DNA of 64,000 nt from Fasciolopsis buskii (GCA_008360955.1 LUCM01000536.1:46932-110931), one strand, 5' to 3'. Shown: positions 32,751-46,110, numbered from the stretch's first letter. Numbers and translations are program-made. The notes: generated by a model not told the origin, from the letters alone.

Positions 32751-35045
32751 CTGTCAACGATAAGGGTTGTGAAAGTCAATGTTGGAGCAACCATGTCCAT
32801 CAGATCAGAGGGTATCTGGATAAATATTCACACCATTAAATAATGATTACCTCAAGAACTTAGCAACAATTCTTGAACTCAGAAACCTGTGTTTCTACGA
32901 CTGACTATAGCCTTCTAATTTTGTAGGATGTCCACAAGATGTTCAAATAAAGAGGCACCGATAAACTGAAGTGAAACAGACTGGAGCCTCTCAAATGCCG
33001 CACCGAGTTGTTGTTCCGAACGCATCCACGTGCAATCCACGTGGGATGGAACAATTAAACATTTGGAGAGATGCAGCTGAAATTGTCAGTCAAATAGAAG
33101 CATCCTAACTACGGCATCGTACAAACCGAAGTCCTCGGTCAATTAGTGACCCGTTAGATGTACTGTTTATGCTCCACCTGTTGATTAGCTTTAGTTCAGT
33201 ATCTTCACTTTCCCTCGACTAAAACCGGATTCTAATTACTAGTTATCACACACGAATATTTGAATTCTTTCAGAATCCATTTTACACTGGTCCACGAAAG
33301 ACGAGGATAAAAAAGCCTACTTCCTAAATGACACTTTAGAGTTTTTTAGTATATCATTTAACTGGCTCCTTCCTCCTCGAACCACACATTTCACGCACAA
33401 ACCTCAGTTCTTCCCGTCATTCGCATACTCGGGAAATACCAGAATGGAGTTTCGCTCCCATTCGAGATCATCACTGATATGTCCCCATAATCGTGTCTAG
33501 GGAGTGAGTTCCGGCTTTCTATCCAAACAAATGACTGTGCTGCATTTGAACCAATCAACTCCCTTCCAGAGCGACTCACGTTACTCAGTTGGGTCAGACG
33601 TCGCCCGAAATGACCGAGCACTCCATATCGTTGTGCTGTCTACATTTTCATTCTCCTCCTGGTACTAGTAGCATTGTCCTATTCCTTGGCACTGAAGAAT
33701 TTCGGCATGCAAACAATGTTACTCTCCGCCAAGATACCTCGGTTTCTTCTGACTTGAGAAAATTAAATGAAACTTTAACTGACTTATTTTAGTGTTATTG
33801 TGAATCCCACAGATATCTTTCCCGAGAGAGACCGCGGTAGCGGGTACTTCGAATGCTTTGTCAGGGTGAACTTTGGCTTTCATTTATGGTAATTCGATCA
33901 CCTGTCTACGGTACTGACATCGCTGACTTTCAGTATCAACATCAAGAAACAGAATGACAAGAAGAAGAAATTTGTTGTTTAATCATTTCGTATGTTGTAA
34001 AACTCCAAGAATTGTTGGCTTGTAGCCAATATTCTGTTAGGATATCGTTCTTTACCCATACTCTCTTTCATCTGATCACTCGTCATTGTTGTTGTTGTTG
34101 TTGTTATTGTTAATGTTGTTTTGACTACTTCCGTTTTGTTCGGTTGCAAATGAAACATCCACTAGTCTAATTTTTATTGTCTTACTGCAACGGTTGATTA
34201 TTTTTTGCAACGTTTTAATACAATCAGTTGACTAATTTATGATCAGTCTTCAAAGTACAATCCAATTAATTCTGTCAAGACAGGTTTAAGTTCAAACGAT
34301 TTAACCATTCCAATCTCGAAACCAGGGCAGCTTGCAAGCAAGCAGTTCAACCGCTACACACGGATACAAGTTCCGTTTACGTCAGTGTGTTTGCCCAGAA
34401 GTAACGAACTGAAGGCGCATCATTAGTGCACGTAGAATAGACAATTGCCACGGTATTGATCGTCATCATCATCATCATCATCATCATCATCGTCAAAGAA
34501 ACTGGCATATATGTAAACAGAATCAAAACTAACTTAATTTTAGCCCGCCAATTATGCTCAAACACAATTGCAAACACAGAAAAACAGCCTGCTTAAAGCC
34601 CCCTAACACATAATCGGCTTTTTTTTTTCTTAAATCGGTTCTGCAAAGTACTTGGAATTTTGGCTTCATATTGTTCGAGATTGATTCTGAAGTGCATGCA
34701 ATGGGAATAACTCGGGAGGGGGATATTGTTTTCTATGATTTCCGGTCCGGCGATTTAGCACTCGATCCAATGAGAATAAAAATGACAATGCGTCATTTGC
34801 AACAACGAAGTGCACTCGATCACCCGTCCGGATATGGGTACTGGAAGGGTTGCGTAGTTTTGACATAAATCCAAGCAGGAACTAATCAATAGTCCGCTAG
34901 AACACAGCAATCGGAACACTGACTGGGATCGGGAAGGTGAAATATTAACCTCGAGGTTGGCAAAACACAAGTAAAATAATCTTTCTCAAAAAATCCGGTG
35001 GGTGAAGGGCGAAAATATCACGAGGCCCAATTTGGACCGACGTAC
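32751..35045 (-). other. Intron with (TTG)n and (CAT)n microsatellites
   Basis: Donor cag|gtacgt at 35045, acceptor ending at 32751. It carries a TTG run at 34086-34105 and a CAT run at 34463-34491. No exon or mobile-element domain is supported. Confidence 0.65.
34463..34491. repeat. (CAT)n microsatellite
   Basis: About ten CAT units. Confidence 0.95.
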
Positions 35046-35141
35046 CTGGTGAAAATCGGCTGCATTTTTCAGATGTAATGTGACCAATTCCGAATAACGT
35101 CCAATATTTTGCCATGCTCGTCGTACTTTGGAAGACAATTT
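35046..35141 (-). CDS. Spectraplakin exon, plakin-domain spectrin repeat
   Basis: 96 bp, 32 codons, phase 0 at both ends. The acceptor is ctatttacacag and the donor cag|gtacgt. The translation is KLSSKVRRAWQNIGRYSELV then TLHLKNAADFHQ. The single Trp and the closing 'A-x-x-F' match the spectrin-repeat helix A of plakins. It joins directly to FYYDARQ of the next exon, giving a continuous repeat. Confidence 0.9.
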
Positions 35142-38141
35142 CTGTGTAAATAGGCAAACCGGGGAATAGGATCATGAATAATTAGTTGAGATGTGTATCC
35201 TGCGATGTGGTATCCATGGTGTAGGTGTTGTTCGTGAATTGATCAACCAATCAAATAACAAACCTCAGGAGACGCTAAACAGAGTAAGAAAATGATAGAA
35301 AACTTCCCCCAGACTGACGTGGCAGATGGATAGCGAGAAAAAAAAGCATTTATCGGTATTGGCCTTTCGGAGTGTTTGACGAATAACTGGGAAAGATCTT
35401 AATTCTCAGAGGTTATTTTCCCGTTGATTAGGTATAAGTTACGAGCACAAATTAACTCTCATCCCCCTGTTCCTTTCCGTGGTCAACAGAACAGTTCAAA
35501 GACGGAAGTTAGCAGACTCATTGTGGTAAGACAGTCACCCTTAGTTAAAGTGTATTGACTGATACCGCTTTCAAGCAGCGATTGATCGGACAGCCAACCA
35601 ATAGGGAAAATACAAGTCCCAGACAAGATTGAATCGCTAGGTTTGGAAATAATGGTTACTGATGAACAAGCGCGTACCATACAGTCGGTTGTTTTGCATT
35701 GATGAACCAATAAAGGTCAGGCGCAAAGGAGTATACAAATGAGTGGTGCTGGGCTGACTAGAATACTTCGTATGCAAAATAGATTTTAAAGAATGCTTCA
35801 TCCATTTGTTATCTCCCGGGTCTTTTATGTCAAATCAGAGATTTTGCTACTCCCTAATTGTCAAATGATTGCAAATAATCTCATGCTGCTTACTGGGTTT
35901 TTTGACAAGTCTCCTCTTCTGAAACATGTCTATTTTGATGCAAGAACATGTGTTCGTTGGAAAATCATTGATTCGGGTGATTCCTATATTAAGCTTTACA
36001 AATTCTGTTTGGAAACAGATAAGTAAATATGGGTCACAAGTCACATGGATTTGCTAGATGTTTTAAAAGTGCCATAGAACGTATTCAGACCAAGGTAACG
36101 TAGCAGAGAAGCTCGTCTCCAGTTGTATTGTATTGTATAGACCTTAGCATACAATCACTAATATCGCGTTTCAGTTACTAGCACTTGGAAATATAAAGAA
36201 ACCCAAAAAAAGAATGATTAGTCTGAGACTCTATTCTATGGTGAACGTTATTGGTTGGAACGAGATCTATGTTTCTGGTTTCGTAGTTTAAAATATGTTT
36301 TGGATGGCGCCTGATGATACTGGCTTCTTAATATATCTTTTCTCGTAATCAGTAGACGGGAAAAGACAGTCTGCATTAAGGGAAATTCAGATTTAATATT
36401 GTCTATTTCACATACTTTCTTTTCCCTACTGGCCAAGTAAGAAGATGTGGGGTTGAATGTGCTTCCCTTGGAATTTACTACTCCATTTCCACATAACACG
36501 GGAATGCTTGGAAAATTGTTCGTACCGGATGGAATGCGTTAAGATTTGCATATATCTGGAAGACCACTTCGCATAAATCATAAAAGTTCATTTTGAGACA
36601 TTCCGTTAGTTTCTAATACTTTTGGCTGGATTACTTTACTTAATATGTCAGTAGTATAAAAAGGGATATTATTGCGAAGGGGTCCATCGTACTTTGTAGG
36701 CCACCGGACTGGGACGGAGCGGGAGTGGGAAAGTTCGGACGTACGATAGTGACGTTCAGACTTCTCGATGCTAACACTCAAATCACGGCCGGTCGACTTG
36801 ATAATTAGGGTTTCTGCACGAACTCGTTTCTTTTTTCGCTCAAGGCTTGTGCAAAAGACAGATGATGATGGCCTCCGCAAAATCTAGTGTATGCAGAAGG
36901 ATGTGTTGGTGACAGTACGAGTAGAGCGACCGAAGCACGATTTGGAACATTGACTGCACATTCAATCGGTGGTCTACATCGACCATATGTATTATTAAAC
37001 TCTGTCTTATTGTTCCAACACACCATAAATGCGATTGTACGTTCGATGCATCCGTAGATTTATTGCATGCCATGATCTCGTAACCAATTAGTTCATTATC
37101 CGCACGTGGCGACGAAAAGTCATTTCGATCACGTGCAAAATCCTATAACTGCACGTTTAAACCGTTGCTCGTAATCAGTGGGGTTCCGGATCTTTTTTTC
37201 CTAATCGGATGTACCCTCCCAAATATTAAGCGCTTGTTTTGAATAAAATTTTTCTTTTTATTTTGCTGACATTGTCCAAAAGAATCATCCGATGATTACA
37301 TCCGACCTAGTGAGCTATGTACACTCAAAATAATCCGATGTTTCCGTCATGCTGCTATCATCACGTGAGATCGCAGTTCCAAGTAAATTTTGTTTTTTTG
37401 CGATTTACGTTTCCCAGTGGAGTAGATAGGTTCTGACAGAATGATCATCCTCATGAACCGGGCGGAGTCGATCAAGCGGATAAGATGATGACGTTTAGAT
37501 GTGAATGTCACAGGTTCGAAACCTTTTATCGCCGATCAACTTCTCTACTTGGCAGCTCTTTGATAGTCACGACCCTTTTTCTGTAAAATGGTGTACACTG
37601 TTATTACATTAATAAAAAGCAAATAAACAAAAACGAAGACCACCGGCAACTGATGAACTAATCAACTACACTGGGATGCAATGTTCAAACTACGAGTAAT
37701 TGATTGAGTTCCCTTCAAACACAGCTACTGGGGCTCGCATCACTCCAAGTGGGGAGAGTTTCAACTCATCAACCGCGCGATATACCGTGTTTGGTGACAA
37801 TACTTGGAATTATTGTTTGAATCGACCGCCTCCATTCTCCTTCCATTCCATCCAAATTGATGAGCGTATCGAGGGTCACTTTGTGGCATTTGGTTACACC
37901 ATCCCAACTACTATGGAGCGGGATTTACGGGACCGTGTTCTTCTCACACCAATTAGCACGGGAACTAAATCGAGTCGCATAAAAAACAATTGCTGTCTTG
38001 ATGAGCTGTCATTATTTTTCAAAACAAAAGAATCGATGTCAAAAATAGAAAAAGAAATTGCAATTTCCACCCAGAAATCAAACATTCCAGAAGTGAAAAA
38101 GAATCATTAGAATGACACTTTGATAAATAGGCGTTACTTAC
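35142..38141 (-). other. Intron with a SINE
   Basis: Donor cga|gtaagt at 38141, acceptor ending at 35142. It contains a tRNA-like SINE at 37460. A plus-strand open frame at 37700-38110 is of a length expected by chance. A (TTGTA)3 run near 36123 may be the tail of a lost LINE copy. Confidence 0.6.
37460..37590 (+). mobile_element. tRNA-derived SINE, family A (diverged copy)
   Basis: It starts gggcggagtcgatcaagcgg, has a B box (ggttcgaaacc, 37513-37523), then a tail gatcaacttctctacttggc that matches the tails of copies at 57103 and 60690. It is more mutated than those. Confidence 0.65.
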
Positions 38142-38216
38142 TCGTTTCCAAAAACGTGATCTCATCTTTTGTGACACTAAATCCAAGACACGTTTGTCAT
38201 TTATGGTTGTCAAGTC
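38142..38216 (-). CDS. Spectraplakin mini-exon (25 codons)
   Basis: 75 bp, phase 0 at both ends; polypyrimidine tract then ccgattag acceptor, and gtaagt donor. The translation is DLTTINDKRVLDLVSQKMRS then RFWKR. Helical, basic at the end, with the Trp typical of spectrin repeats. It joins in frame both to the next exon found (35141) and to the upstream mini-exon. Confidence 0.8.
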
Positions 38217-38283
38217 CTAATCGGAGCAGAAGAAAGGAAGAGAGAGATTAGTGAAATTCACGATGGACGTAATGTGAACTTAC

Positions 38284-38355
38284 GGAATAGAAATCTTCCA
38301 AATCTGTGATCCCCGATAAATAGTGAAGACATTCTTTGTTCACATCGACTGTTGT
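38284..38355 (-). CDS. Spectraplakin mini-exon (24 codons)
   Basis: 72 bp, phase 0 at both ends. The acceptor is cttctcccaaacag and the donor tcc|gtaagt. The translation begins TTVDVNKECLHYLSGITDLE and ends DFYS. Acidic amphipathic helix, consistent with a spectrin-like repeat. The flanking introns are only 63 and 67 bp. Confidence 0.8.
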
Positions 38356-38418
38356 CTGTTTGGGAGAAGAAAAAATAAACGTGACGAATGTGGAACAACG
38401 AATAAAGGAGAAACCTAC

Positions 38419-38454
38419 CGAAATATCTTCCAAATCTCTTCGCACATTCCGTTC
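38419..38454 (-). CDS. Spectraplakin micro-exon (12 codons)
   Basis: 36 bp coding ERNVRRDLEDIS, phase 0 at both ends. The acceptor is tcaattacacag and the donor tcg|gtaggt. Introns of 55 and 63 bp flank it. It can be skipped without changing frame. Confidence 0.75.
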
Positions 38455-38509
38455 CTGTGTAATTGAGAAATTAGGGGGCAATAGAAAAATGTGAAATCGA
38501 TTAACTTAC

Positions 38510-38626
38510 CGCTCCGGCAGCACTACCACTAATGGCTTCCAACTCTTCTTCTATATTAACTTGGTTTTGTAGCTCATCTAGAAGCGATTGATGAGTGTAC
38601 CCGAAGTCTGTTTGTTCGGCATTTAT
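38510..38626 (-). CDS. Spectraplakin exon, spectrin-like helix (39 codons)
   Basis: 117 bp, phase 0 at both ends. The acceptor is aatattttgtag and the donor gcg|gtaagt. The translation includes FGYTHQSLLDELQNQVNIEE and ends SGSAAGA. The 'H-x-x-L-L-D-E-L' helix is typical of spectrin repeats. This is the most upstream host exon I can support. The exon before it must end in phase 0. Confidence 0.8.
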
Positions 38627-40025
38627 CTACAAAATATTGGAAGAACAGTATTCGTCAGTAAGGATAAATCGGTTAGATTTGGGAAATTAATGTACAGAAT
38701 CCATTGTCTTGGATAAGAGACAGAAAGTAAAATTTATTTATTCACTTATACGGATTGCACAGAAGTTATTCAATAAATCAATTAACAGATTTCAAGATTG
38801 ATTGTGTTGGGAAATTGATACGAATATGAGCTACTGTTTATCACTCGACTGTAAATTGTACGGTCCAAACTTTCGTTCTTGTGAACTAGTAAGATTAGAA
38901 GGTAGATTATATGACAAATTCTATTTTGTCTTCTTGTATAAACCCAGAGTGTTGTGAACATTCAATCGTTTGTGACCTTTCCAAGGATTATATGAATGCC
39001 AGCAATGCGGCACACATTGGACCGGTCGTTTGGACCAATCACAACCGTTTAACAGCGGCCAAACACTTGTGTTTGATAAATCCCGTACGCAAATGGATAA
39101 AGAAGTAGACATCTGTTCAATCTGATTTGTTCAGATAGCCTAGCATAACAACAATGAAGACGACGATGGTAAAAAAAAATAACAACAATAACAACGAGAA
39201 GAGCAAAACTCGAAATCGGGATATCTGCCCGGTCACGTGCTCACAGAACCATGTAGATTAACTTCATTTCGTTTTTCGTATCTCCAGATAAGGTGGATAT
39301 CTGATTCTTACTTTCCGTTCAGACCCAATCTCTTCCGTGTATGGTTAAATCGTTTGCTTCCCCTTTTCAAAATAGATAAGGGCAAAATACTGTTGAGTAC
39401 AGCTGATTGTTGTTATGAATGATGAACTGGATGAAATGCATAACACTTTTATGATGTTTAAACATTTCGATAGTAGACAAGGATTGTTAGTATCTGCATG
39501 CGACTCTGACAGTTGAGTTATGCATTTAGATTACAAACTAGTGCTCACATATCAGCATAAATCATCTAGGCTGACAAACATTTAGCCTGGCAATGAGTGA
39601 GTGAGTAGCTTGCGACAGAATAAATGTTGTTTACACTTCAATTTTCCACTTCTATTTTGAAAAGACTATCCGTCAAACTTATGAGACCTACCTCCTATTG
39701 GGAGTTTCGATTTCATGACTAGACTATCTAGTCAGTCAGTCATTTATCACTGAAGCCATAAACATTGATTGATTCGAAAAGACGAAGAACAGTTGAAAAA
39801 AAATCTTCATCAACACTAGTGGTGACATAAGTAATCCTCAGAAGTTAGCAGATAACCGTTGCCATTTATCACACGATAATATGGGCTTACTGGTGAATCA
39901 ACTCATGTATTGATCCGGTGCGAATTGTCAAAGTAAGCCTCGCCCATCATTTGTAGTTTTATTTGTCCCTCTGTTTGTTTGTCCTCAAATTCCACATTTT
40001 TGCATAACCGCCCATCTGCTCCTCT

Positions 40026-40066
40026 GCTCCTCCTCCTCCTCCTCCTCATCATCATCATCATCATCA
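40026..40066. repeat. (CTC)n(ATC)n compound microsatellite
   Basis: A run of CTC units changing to ATC units. Confidence 0.9.
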
Positions 40067-40626
40067 ATCTCATGCAGACAGCTGAAAAAATGTCATGTGG
40101 TTTCTGTTTTCTAACGGAAAGTGTAGCAACCTAACTAATCTATAATAATTCATATCTGAACTGTAAATGAGAAGTTACATCGGATCAACTGTCACATGAG
40201 TCTAACGGATTATGGATCCGGAGACTATTCCACTGAATGATCATCATTTAGGTATCTTCTCATCAAGTCAAGTCAAACGGTATTTCTATGCTCCCGGATG
40301 AGAGTGAAATTTTTATGGAATCAGCACAAGTTTAAGACAGAACGCGGGTAAAATACGCCAGAGTAATCGAAGAAAAATAATGAAGTGACTTACAACGTTC
40401 TTACTCTATCAGAAGGTGTAAAAGTGCATAGGTGCACGTACGCACATATATGTGTGTGCATAAGTTCTCGTGGGTACGACTGTGTGCATGGAATTGATCT
40501 GATTCCACTTAGCTTAATATTCATACTAATGATGTAATGGGCAGAGAGGTTGCCACGATTGCGTATAGGTGAAGGAACAGTTTGAAAGCTGAATTTCAAA
40601 GAGCTCAACTTTTACGTCGTCTTGGC

Positions 40627-40660
40627 AACTGTTGTTGTTGTTGCTGCTGCTGCTGTTGAT
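40627..40660. repeat. (TTG)n(TGC)n microsatellite
   Basis: On the minus strand it reads as a CAG/CAA run and gives a false poly-glutamine frame. Confidence 0.9.
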
Positions 40661-43600
40661 GTTTCTGTCGTGATGGTTGTTGCTTGGGCTTGCGCATAAG
40701 GATAGGTTGTATGTGCAATTTTGAAAGGTAACACATGCGCGATGAAAGGCGATCCGGGATCAACCCGCCAAGGTTTGTTTGCTTGTTTCTATTCCCCTTT
40801 TTTTCGTCTGCCACCCTGTTTGATTTTAATAGTTCAATGTGTCTATCTGTGTGCGAGAGGAATACTAGACAGGCTTATTCTGATTGTTTGATCGAGGTCA
40901 ACGGTGAGGCCACGTAAGATAATGTTGCACAGATGGTCGTCCCAAAACACTAACACGAACACTGAGTCCATACTAGTTGTGCACAAAGCAAATGGTTTTG
41001 GGAAAGCACTCACAGAGGAACAATTATTCTCATGTACTTGAAGCAAGAGTATTACGGGAGCAGCATATGCCAGAGATTCCAAATCCCATTGTACGAATCA
41101 GGCGGTTCAGCAAAACGTGAGATTCAAAATGGCTTAGATTGGCATCATGTCTCGGTAGGTCAATGGTGAAAGCAGTTAGGTGAAAAGCGTGTAATGTCAC
41201 GTGTCAACATGATTGGTGGCTTTGAGATTGGTATGTATGCCTTTCGAGAAAGTAACGGGTCAGATAGCTTGACCAAATTACTCCGAGTATATTTGATACC
41301 AGCCATGAGGAACTGTCCACCATCTCGTTGGTCCTACCACAAAGTATAACGTCAAATCTGCGTGCGGTTTGTAAGATGAGGCTTTGGGTAGCTGCCGTAA
41401 CTGGCAGTCTTGGTTAATGGGCTTATCGCCCATGCAACGGTGAAGTGCCGCACGTCGGAAGTCAAGGATAGTAGCGGACATATCGGCAATCGGATAGACT
41501 GACACACCGATCACGAACGAAATCCCACATTAGACCAGAGAAAATAGTGATTCAGTTAGATGCAAACAAAATTCATTTATCTTCAACTATTCATTTCGGC
41601 CAATCCAAACTTGCTGGTGGCCGAATATAGCCAACCAACAACCGGACACAAGTTGATCGATGAGTGTTATCTTGGATGACTTATAACTATGCGATATGCC
41701 TTATACACCCCATGTTTAAATTAACCAACAAAATTTGTTACCAGATCATTTTTGTTTGAATAAACGCAACAGAATCTGAAATAGAATTGACAACGTGGGC
41801 TCTATGCAATTGTTAGTGCCATTGCTTTGGCCATTTATCACCAGTGTATTTTTGCAATTGACAACTAAAGGTTATACCCATGGTAGAAACTCCTACGTCG
41901 GTCGTTCTGAATTGGGGTGGGAGCGTAGTGTATTGCGGTTTACGGATGACCGGGTACCGCTTTAGGTGTTGATTTTCATTTCAACGAGAACAATAACCCC
42001 GATTGTGTTCAAAAAATTTCGGACTGACCCATTTGGACTGTTGTTGACATACAGAGTCCTCGCTGACTGACCAGTTTATGGAAGGGATCAACAAGACTTT
42101 CGGTTACCACGGCAACTATCAGCTAGGAGTGGATCTGCTTTTTAACATCACACTTGATAGTCGCAGTAAAAATTTTATCCGACTTCTAAGTTTGAATTAT
42201 TCAACAATGACCAACTTCGCTCTGACCTTAATCAACAGTACGTGACCGGCAGTAAGTTTACTTTTATCTGCGGAATGCGTTAGTTGTAATCAACGACTCA
42301 CGGAAACCTATCTACTCAATTTTGCTGTCAATGGTTGAATCTTCATTCGTTCACATTCACGGAGTCATACATTAAAATCTAACGGGCGATGAATGATTGT
42401 CAGTCAAACAATTATTGTTGCAACATTGCGTTAAACGGAAATATTTCGTCCGATGGATGATTTCGCAAAAGACTTTCGCAAATTCTGATTTGATCTAAGA
42501 GTTAATTCATCATACATATCATCACGCGAGTGGCTGCTAGGGCCCATTTAACCCTAACCTTAGTGATCATCACCAGTCATTGGGCTGTATATCCATTGGA
42601 CTCAGTCCTCGACGAGAATGTGGAAGACCTTAGGAAATGTCATATGAACAATCAACCGGGCCAACGTTTTCGTCCAGAACTTCGATGTTTTGTTCAGTAA
42701 CAATCCCAAATGTTGCTTTCAAAGTGACAAAACATTTTCATCTACCAAACCGAGTCCCAAAATCTTGACAAGAATTTCCGTGCCTTCTTCGAACCTTTCT
42801 TCCTCGCGGTGGATCAATTCCAAGCATCGGTCACAAAGTAATAACGGTTGGTGTGGGCAACAGCTTTTTGATCGTGATTTTCGGGAGTCAGTCGGGCCAA
42901 ACGCCCATCAAGAAACCAACGCGAAGGTGACTAACAAACACCGGTCTCTCTCGGGAGTTCAGTTTCTTGACTAGTGATAGTTTGCGGACGGTAGTTTGCA
43001 GTGCTCCGAAAAGAAATCAGAAGTAGGATGGAATAACAAATGGAACGTCTGCTAACACTCTTCACAGCCAAAAAATCGACACCTTCAACCAAGATTTTTC
43101 GTTCTGTTTGTTCAGTCACCTCAAAACACTACGGAGCAATTCACAACATCTTTCGGCGATGTTTATTCCGCCGGGAAGCGCTAACGAATTGAGTCTAACG
43201 ACTAAAGCCCGTTCATTGTTCAAACATGCGACAAAAGTGTCACATAAAAAACTCAGTGAACCGATGGGGAACAAGTAACAAATTTGAAGTCCCAAAGTGA
43301 TCTTGAAGATGTCGTATGCAAATAAGAGGCTTACTTCTGATGGGAAACCCATCGTACAAAGATTTCGTGCTCCACTAGAGACTCATGAAAAGAAATCCGA
43401 GCAAAAGTAAAGTATATATTTGTCCAAAATTTGCTGTAAACCTTGCACCATCCTGTTGCCGACAAGACGTTTATCAGCCCATTCTAACCGTTGAGTTGTT
43501 TAGCAAAACAGTATTGGAATTTTGGTTAGGTCTTAGATAGTACAAACAGATCAGTTCCAGATAGCCAATTCATATCACAGGCTGCATGCCTTTCGGAAAC

Positions 43601-44599
43601 ATTAATCAAGAACCATTGTGCATCTGAGTGAATGCATTTATGATAAGAAATCACGTGACACCATCAAAATAGGGTACCTGTAAGGCTAATGGTTAGTAGA
43701 CCTTTTTTGTGGTCCACCGTTTTAATGGATCACTAGAACGCTTGATCTATGTGCGGTCTTCTACGTCAAGCATATCCGGGACTTTGAAGTACGATTTGAT
43801 GACATGAACTACTTGGCAGCACTAAGAAACAGAAGCCGAAGACCCGATAGCATTTCACCTGACAATCCGCTCGTAAGATGACGTGATACTTTTGTGTGCG
43901 GCACTTTATTTTTATTCTCCACCTCCTTGATTATCATCCAGGTTGACGAGAAGAATGAAGTTTAATTTGTCAGGAACAAATTATAGTTTGTTGCATTCCT
44001 TGGTTGTCTTTTTTCAGGCAAACGAACTGATGATATTCTCATCAAGCGTGACCTTTGACGGGCTGCGCTACAATTCTGTGGCATTGTTATTTCGTTGTTT
44101 TCTTGCACGGTTTTTGGTTCCATTATGGTTTCCGTTCGCTACTACAATCACTCGGAATTATTGCTGTTTAAAAACCTTACTCTTTCTTAACATGCACTAC
44201 GATCACGTATTACTGCACTTCAGTGATCTTCTTATCCATCTAAAAGAGTTACTCGTGCTAGCTACTGACAGCTATCAGATACATCATTCAGGTCAAGAAA
44301 TCAGTTCCGTCGTTGTTGATTATCAATATTCGTTGTCTGTTTACGAGAATATCGGTCCTGTCCCTTGCACTTCAACCTATGTTCACACCTGCATACAGGA
44401 ATCCTAATTGATGCCGGATATTGTACATTCATTCGTATTGATAGTTAGCTTCAGACTGCACAGGAAAGAAAGGGTTTCGAATAGGAAGAAGAATGGAGGC
44501 GAAAATTTCTGCGGATGTCGACAGCAACAATCGTGCTCTCATCCATCCTTTCACTCATACCCCAGTCATATTTGGTTAGGGTGATGGTACGACAGTTAC

Positions 44600-46110
44600 A
44601 AGATATTTTAGGGAAGAAGTGCTCGACCATCTCCGCACCACTTAAATTAACACAGAGGTTGGTGCTGAAAGTCTGCCCTCAGCTGTTTTAAGGCATGGCG
44701 CTGTGGCTGTGACCGGTGTATTTACTTCTCTCATTAACTCATCATTGATCTCGTGTTCTAGCCCTGGCTGTTGTAGACCCATCACTATTATTCCCAAAAC
44801 ATTTTCGCCCCATCGCTTTACCGTCCTCTGGTCTTAAAATGACGGAGCGTGCTACACTTAAGCGTCTGTGTTCTTCTATGTATCCTCCTGACGACCCTTT
44901 TCAGTTAGCTCGTAAATCCAACAGGTCCACTTTGGACACTGTCGCCTCCCTCATTCACCACATTTATAAGTCACTTAACGCATCAGTAAAATCTGTGCGT
45001 TGCGTCTTCCTGGACTATTATTCGGCATTTGATTCTGTCCCACGATCACTTCTAATTCACAAACTGGAAACATTTGATCGTGTCACGACTTTATTAGCAT
45101 GGCTGTCTGAGTACTTTACTAACCGAACCCAGTGCACACGACTGGACGGTAAAAACATCAAAACTGTCGATTAACAACTCAGGCGTGCTACACAGTGCTG
45201 TTCCTTCACCGAACCTCTTCTCCACTTACATCAACGAATTATTAACCATCTCACCATGTCATCTGTTTTAGTATGCTGATGAGGTTGGCCGCTCTCGAGC
45301 CATTTCGAACAACGATGATTTGCAAAGTTTTTCCAATAACCTATCTTCTGTTTACGGTTTCATTGCACAAGCTGGCTCAAAATTCAAAACATCTAAATAT
45401 TTCGAATGTCTTTTCTCTCTCTAGGTCAGCCTCCCCATCCGAAACGCCTTCTATCAATGCGAAACTATGACCAGGGTTGATTCTGTGAAATATCTAGGAG
45501 CCAATATTCATGAAAATCTGAAGTGGACTACTCACATTTCTACCTGTGTGAAGAATCTCCGACGGTCGTCATATCAAATCAGGAATACTCGGCACTACAG
45601 GCTGAAACAAAACATCATCTCGCCATGTGTATACCAATGCGCTTTTCCAATCCTCCTTTACTGTTCTCCTGTTATTTTTCCAGGTTCACTCAAAATGACT
45701 TTAAAATTGTTCGCCGGGAATAATCGCTTATTAACCTCGTGTCTTTCATATCATCAAATGAGTTGTCCTTCAATCTGTGATCAGCACCTAACAACATGTG
45801 AGAAATTTGCTCAAAATTATTTCAGATCCCACGCATCTTTGGAACTGCCGGTCTCATATTTCAACATGATCCACTTTTCGTTCCATACCCTCTAGAACCA
45901 ATATATTTAGAAACCCCACTGTTCCATATTTAGCACGCGTTGTGACAAACCGTGACCGCGTTTTAGCCAAATTTTCGAACAACATATCATTATCTGCCCA
46001 ATTCATTCTTCACAGGTGTTATTTCATTTTTACATTGTGATGGGTGTAAATTTCTTACATTTTTATTTGTTACCCTCACGTTTTTGACTGAAACGCGATA
46101 TTTGACTTGG
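44600..46110 (+). mobile_element. CR1/Jockey-like LINE with RT and ORF2 C-terminus (copy B), decayed
   Basis: The longest of three related copies. RT blocks at 44839-45174 include PFQLARKSNRSTLDTVASLI and CVFLDYYSAFDSVPRSLLIH, matching the CR1/Jockey-type 'Q-F-x-Y-x-x-x-R-S-T' and 'F-L-D-x-x-x-A-F-D' blocks. A stop at 45172 and frame changes follow. The C-terminal part (45467-45895) is open: SVKYLGANIHENLKWTTHIS to HLTTCEKFAQNYFRSHASLE. A 3' UTR continues to about 46110 and shares tttttgactgaaa with copy A. The YADD box falls in a broken segment near 45270. Confidence 0.75.

Larger units (their letters stand above)
4398..38626 (-). other. DST/MACF1-like: Spectraplakin gene (partial), dystonin/MACF1/shot family
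   Basis: Thirteen minus-strand exons with GT-AG borders: 38626-38510, 38454-38419, 38355-38284, 38216-38142, 35141-35046, 32750-32613, 28185-27617, 25448-25343, 25086-24927, 22999-22917, 16416-16312, 12959-7112 and 5631-4398. Phases agree at every junction except 22917 to 16416, where at least one exon is missing. Spectraplakins link actin, microtubules and intermediate filaments or hemidesmosome-like junctions. The family call rests on the plakin SH3 block, spectrin-like helices flanking it that align with dystonin/plectin in order, and plectin-type repeats after a huge internal exon, as in the plakin-repeat isoforms of animal spectraplakins. CH domains, spectrin rod, EF-hands and GAS2 domain are not in the window. 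A plectin-like identity is less likely for an invertebrate but cannot be excluded. Confidence 0.85.
38627..44599. other. No host exon supported; probably a further intron
   Basis: If the gene extends right to its CH domains, this is intron. It holds trinucleotide runs at 40026 and 40627 and many chance open frames. I see no splice-bounded block with spectrin or CH-domain character and no clear mobile-element motif. Confidence 0.45.

Noticed and set aside
37700..38110. 136-codon plus-strand frame
   Set aside because: Several frames of this length are expected by chance in 64 kb of this composition. It overlaps the SINE-bearing intron and shows no motif.
40605..40814. Minus-strand frame with a poly-glutamine run
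   Set aside because: The run comes from a TTG/TGC microsatellite, with no splice sites or homologous motif.
43943..44407. 154-codon plus-strand frame, hydrophobic
   Set aside because: T-rich sequence translating to Phe/Leu. No LINE or host motif recognised, although it lies just upstream of a LINE copy.
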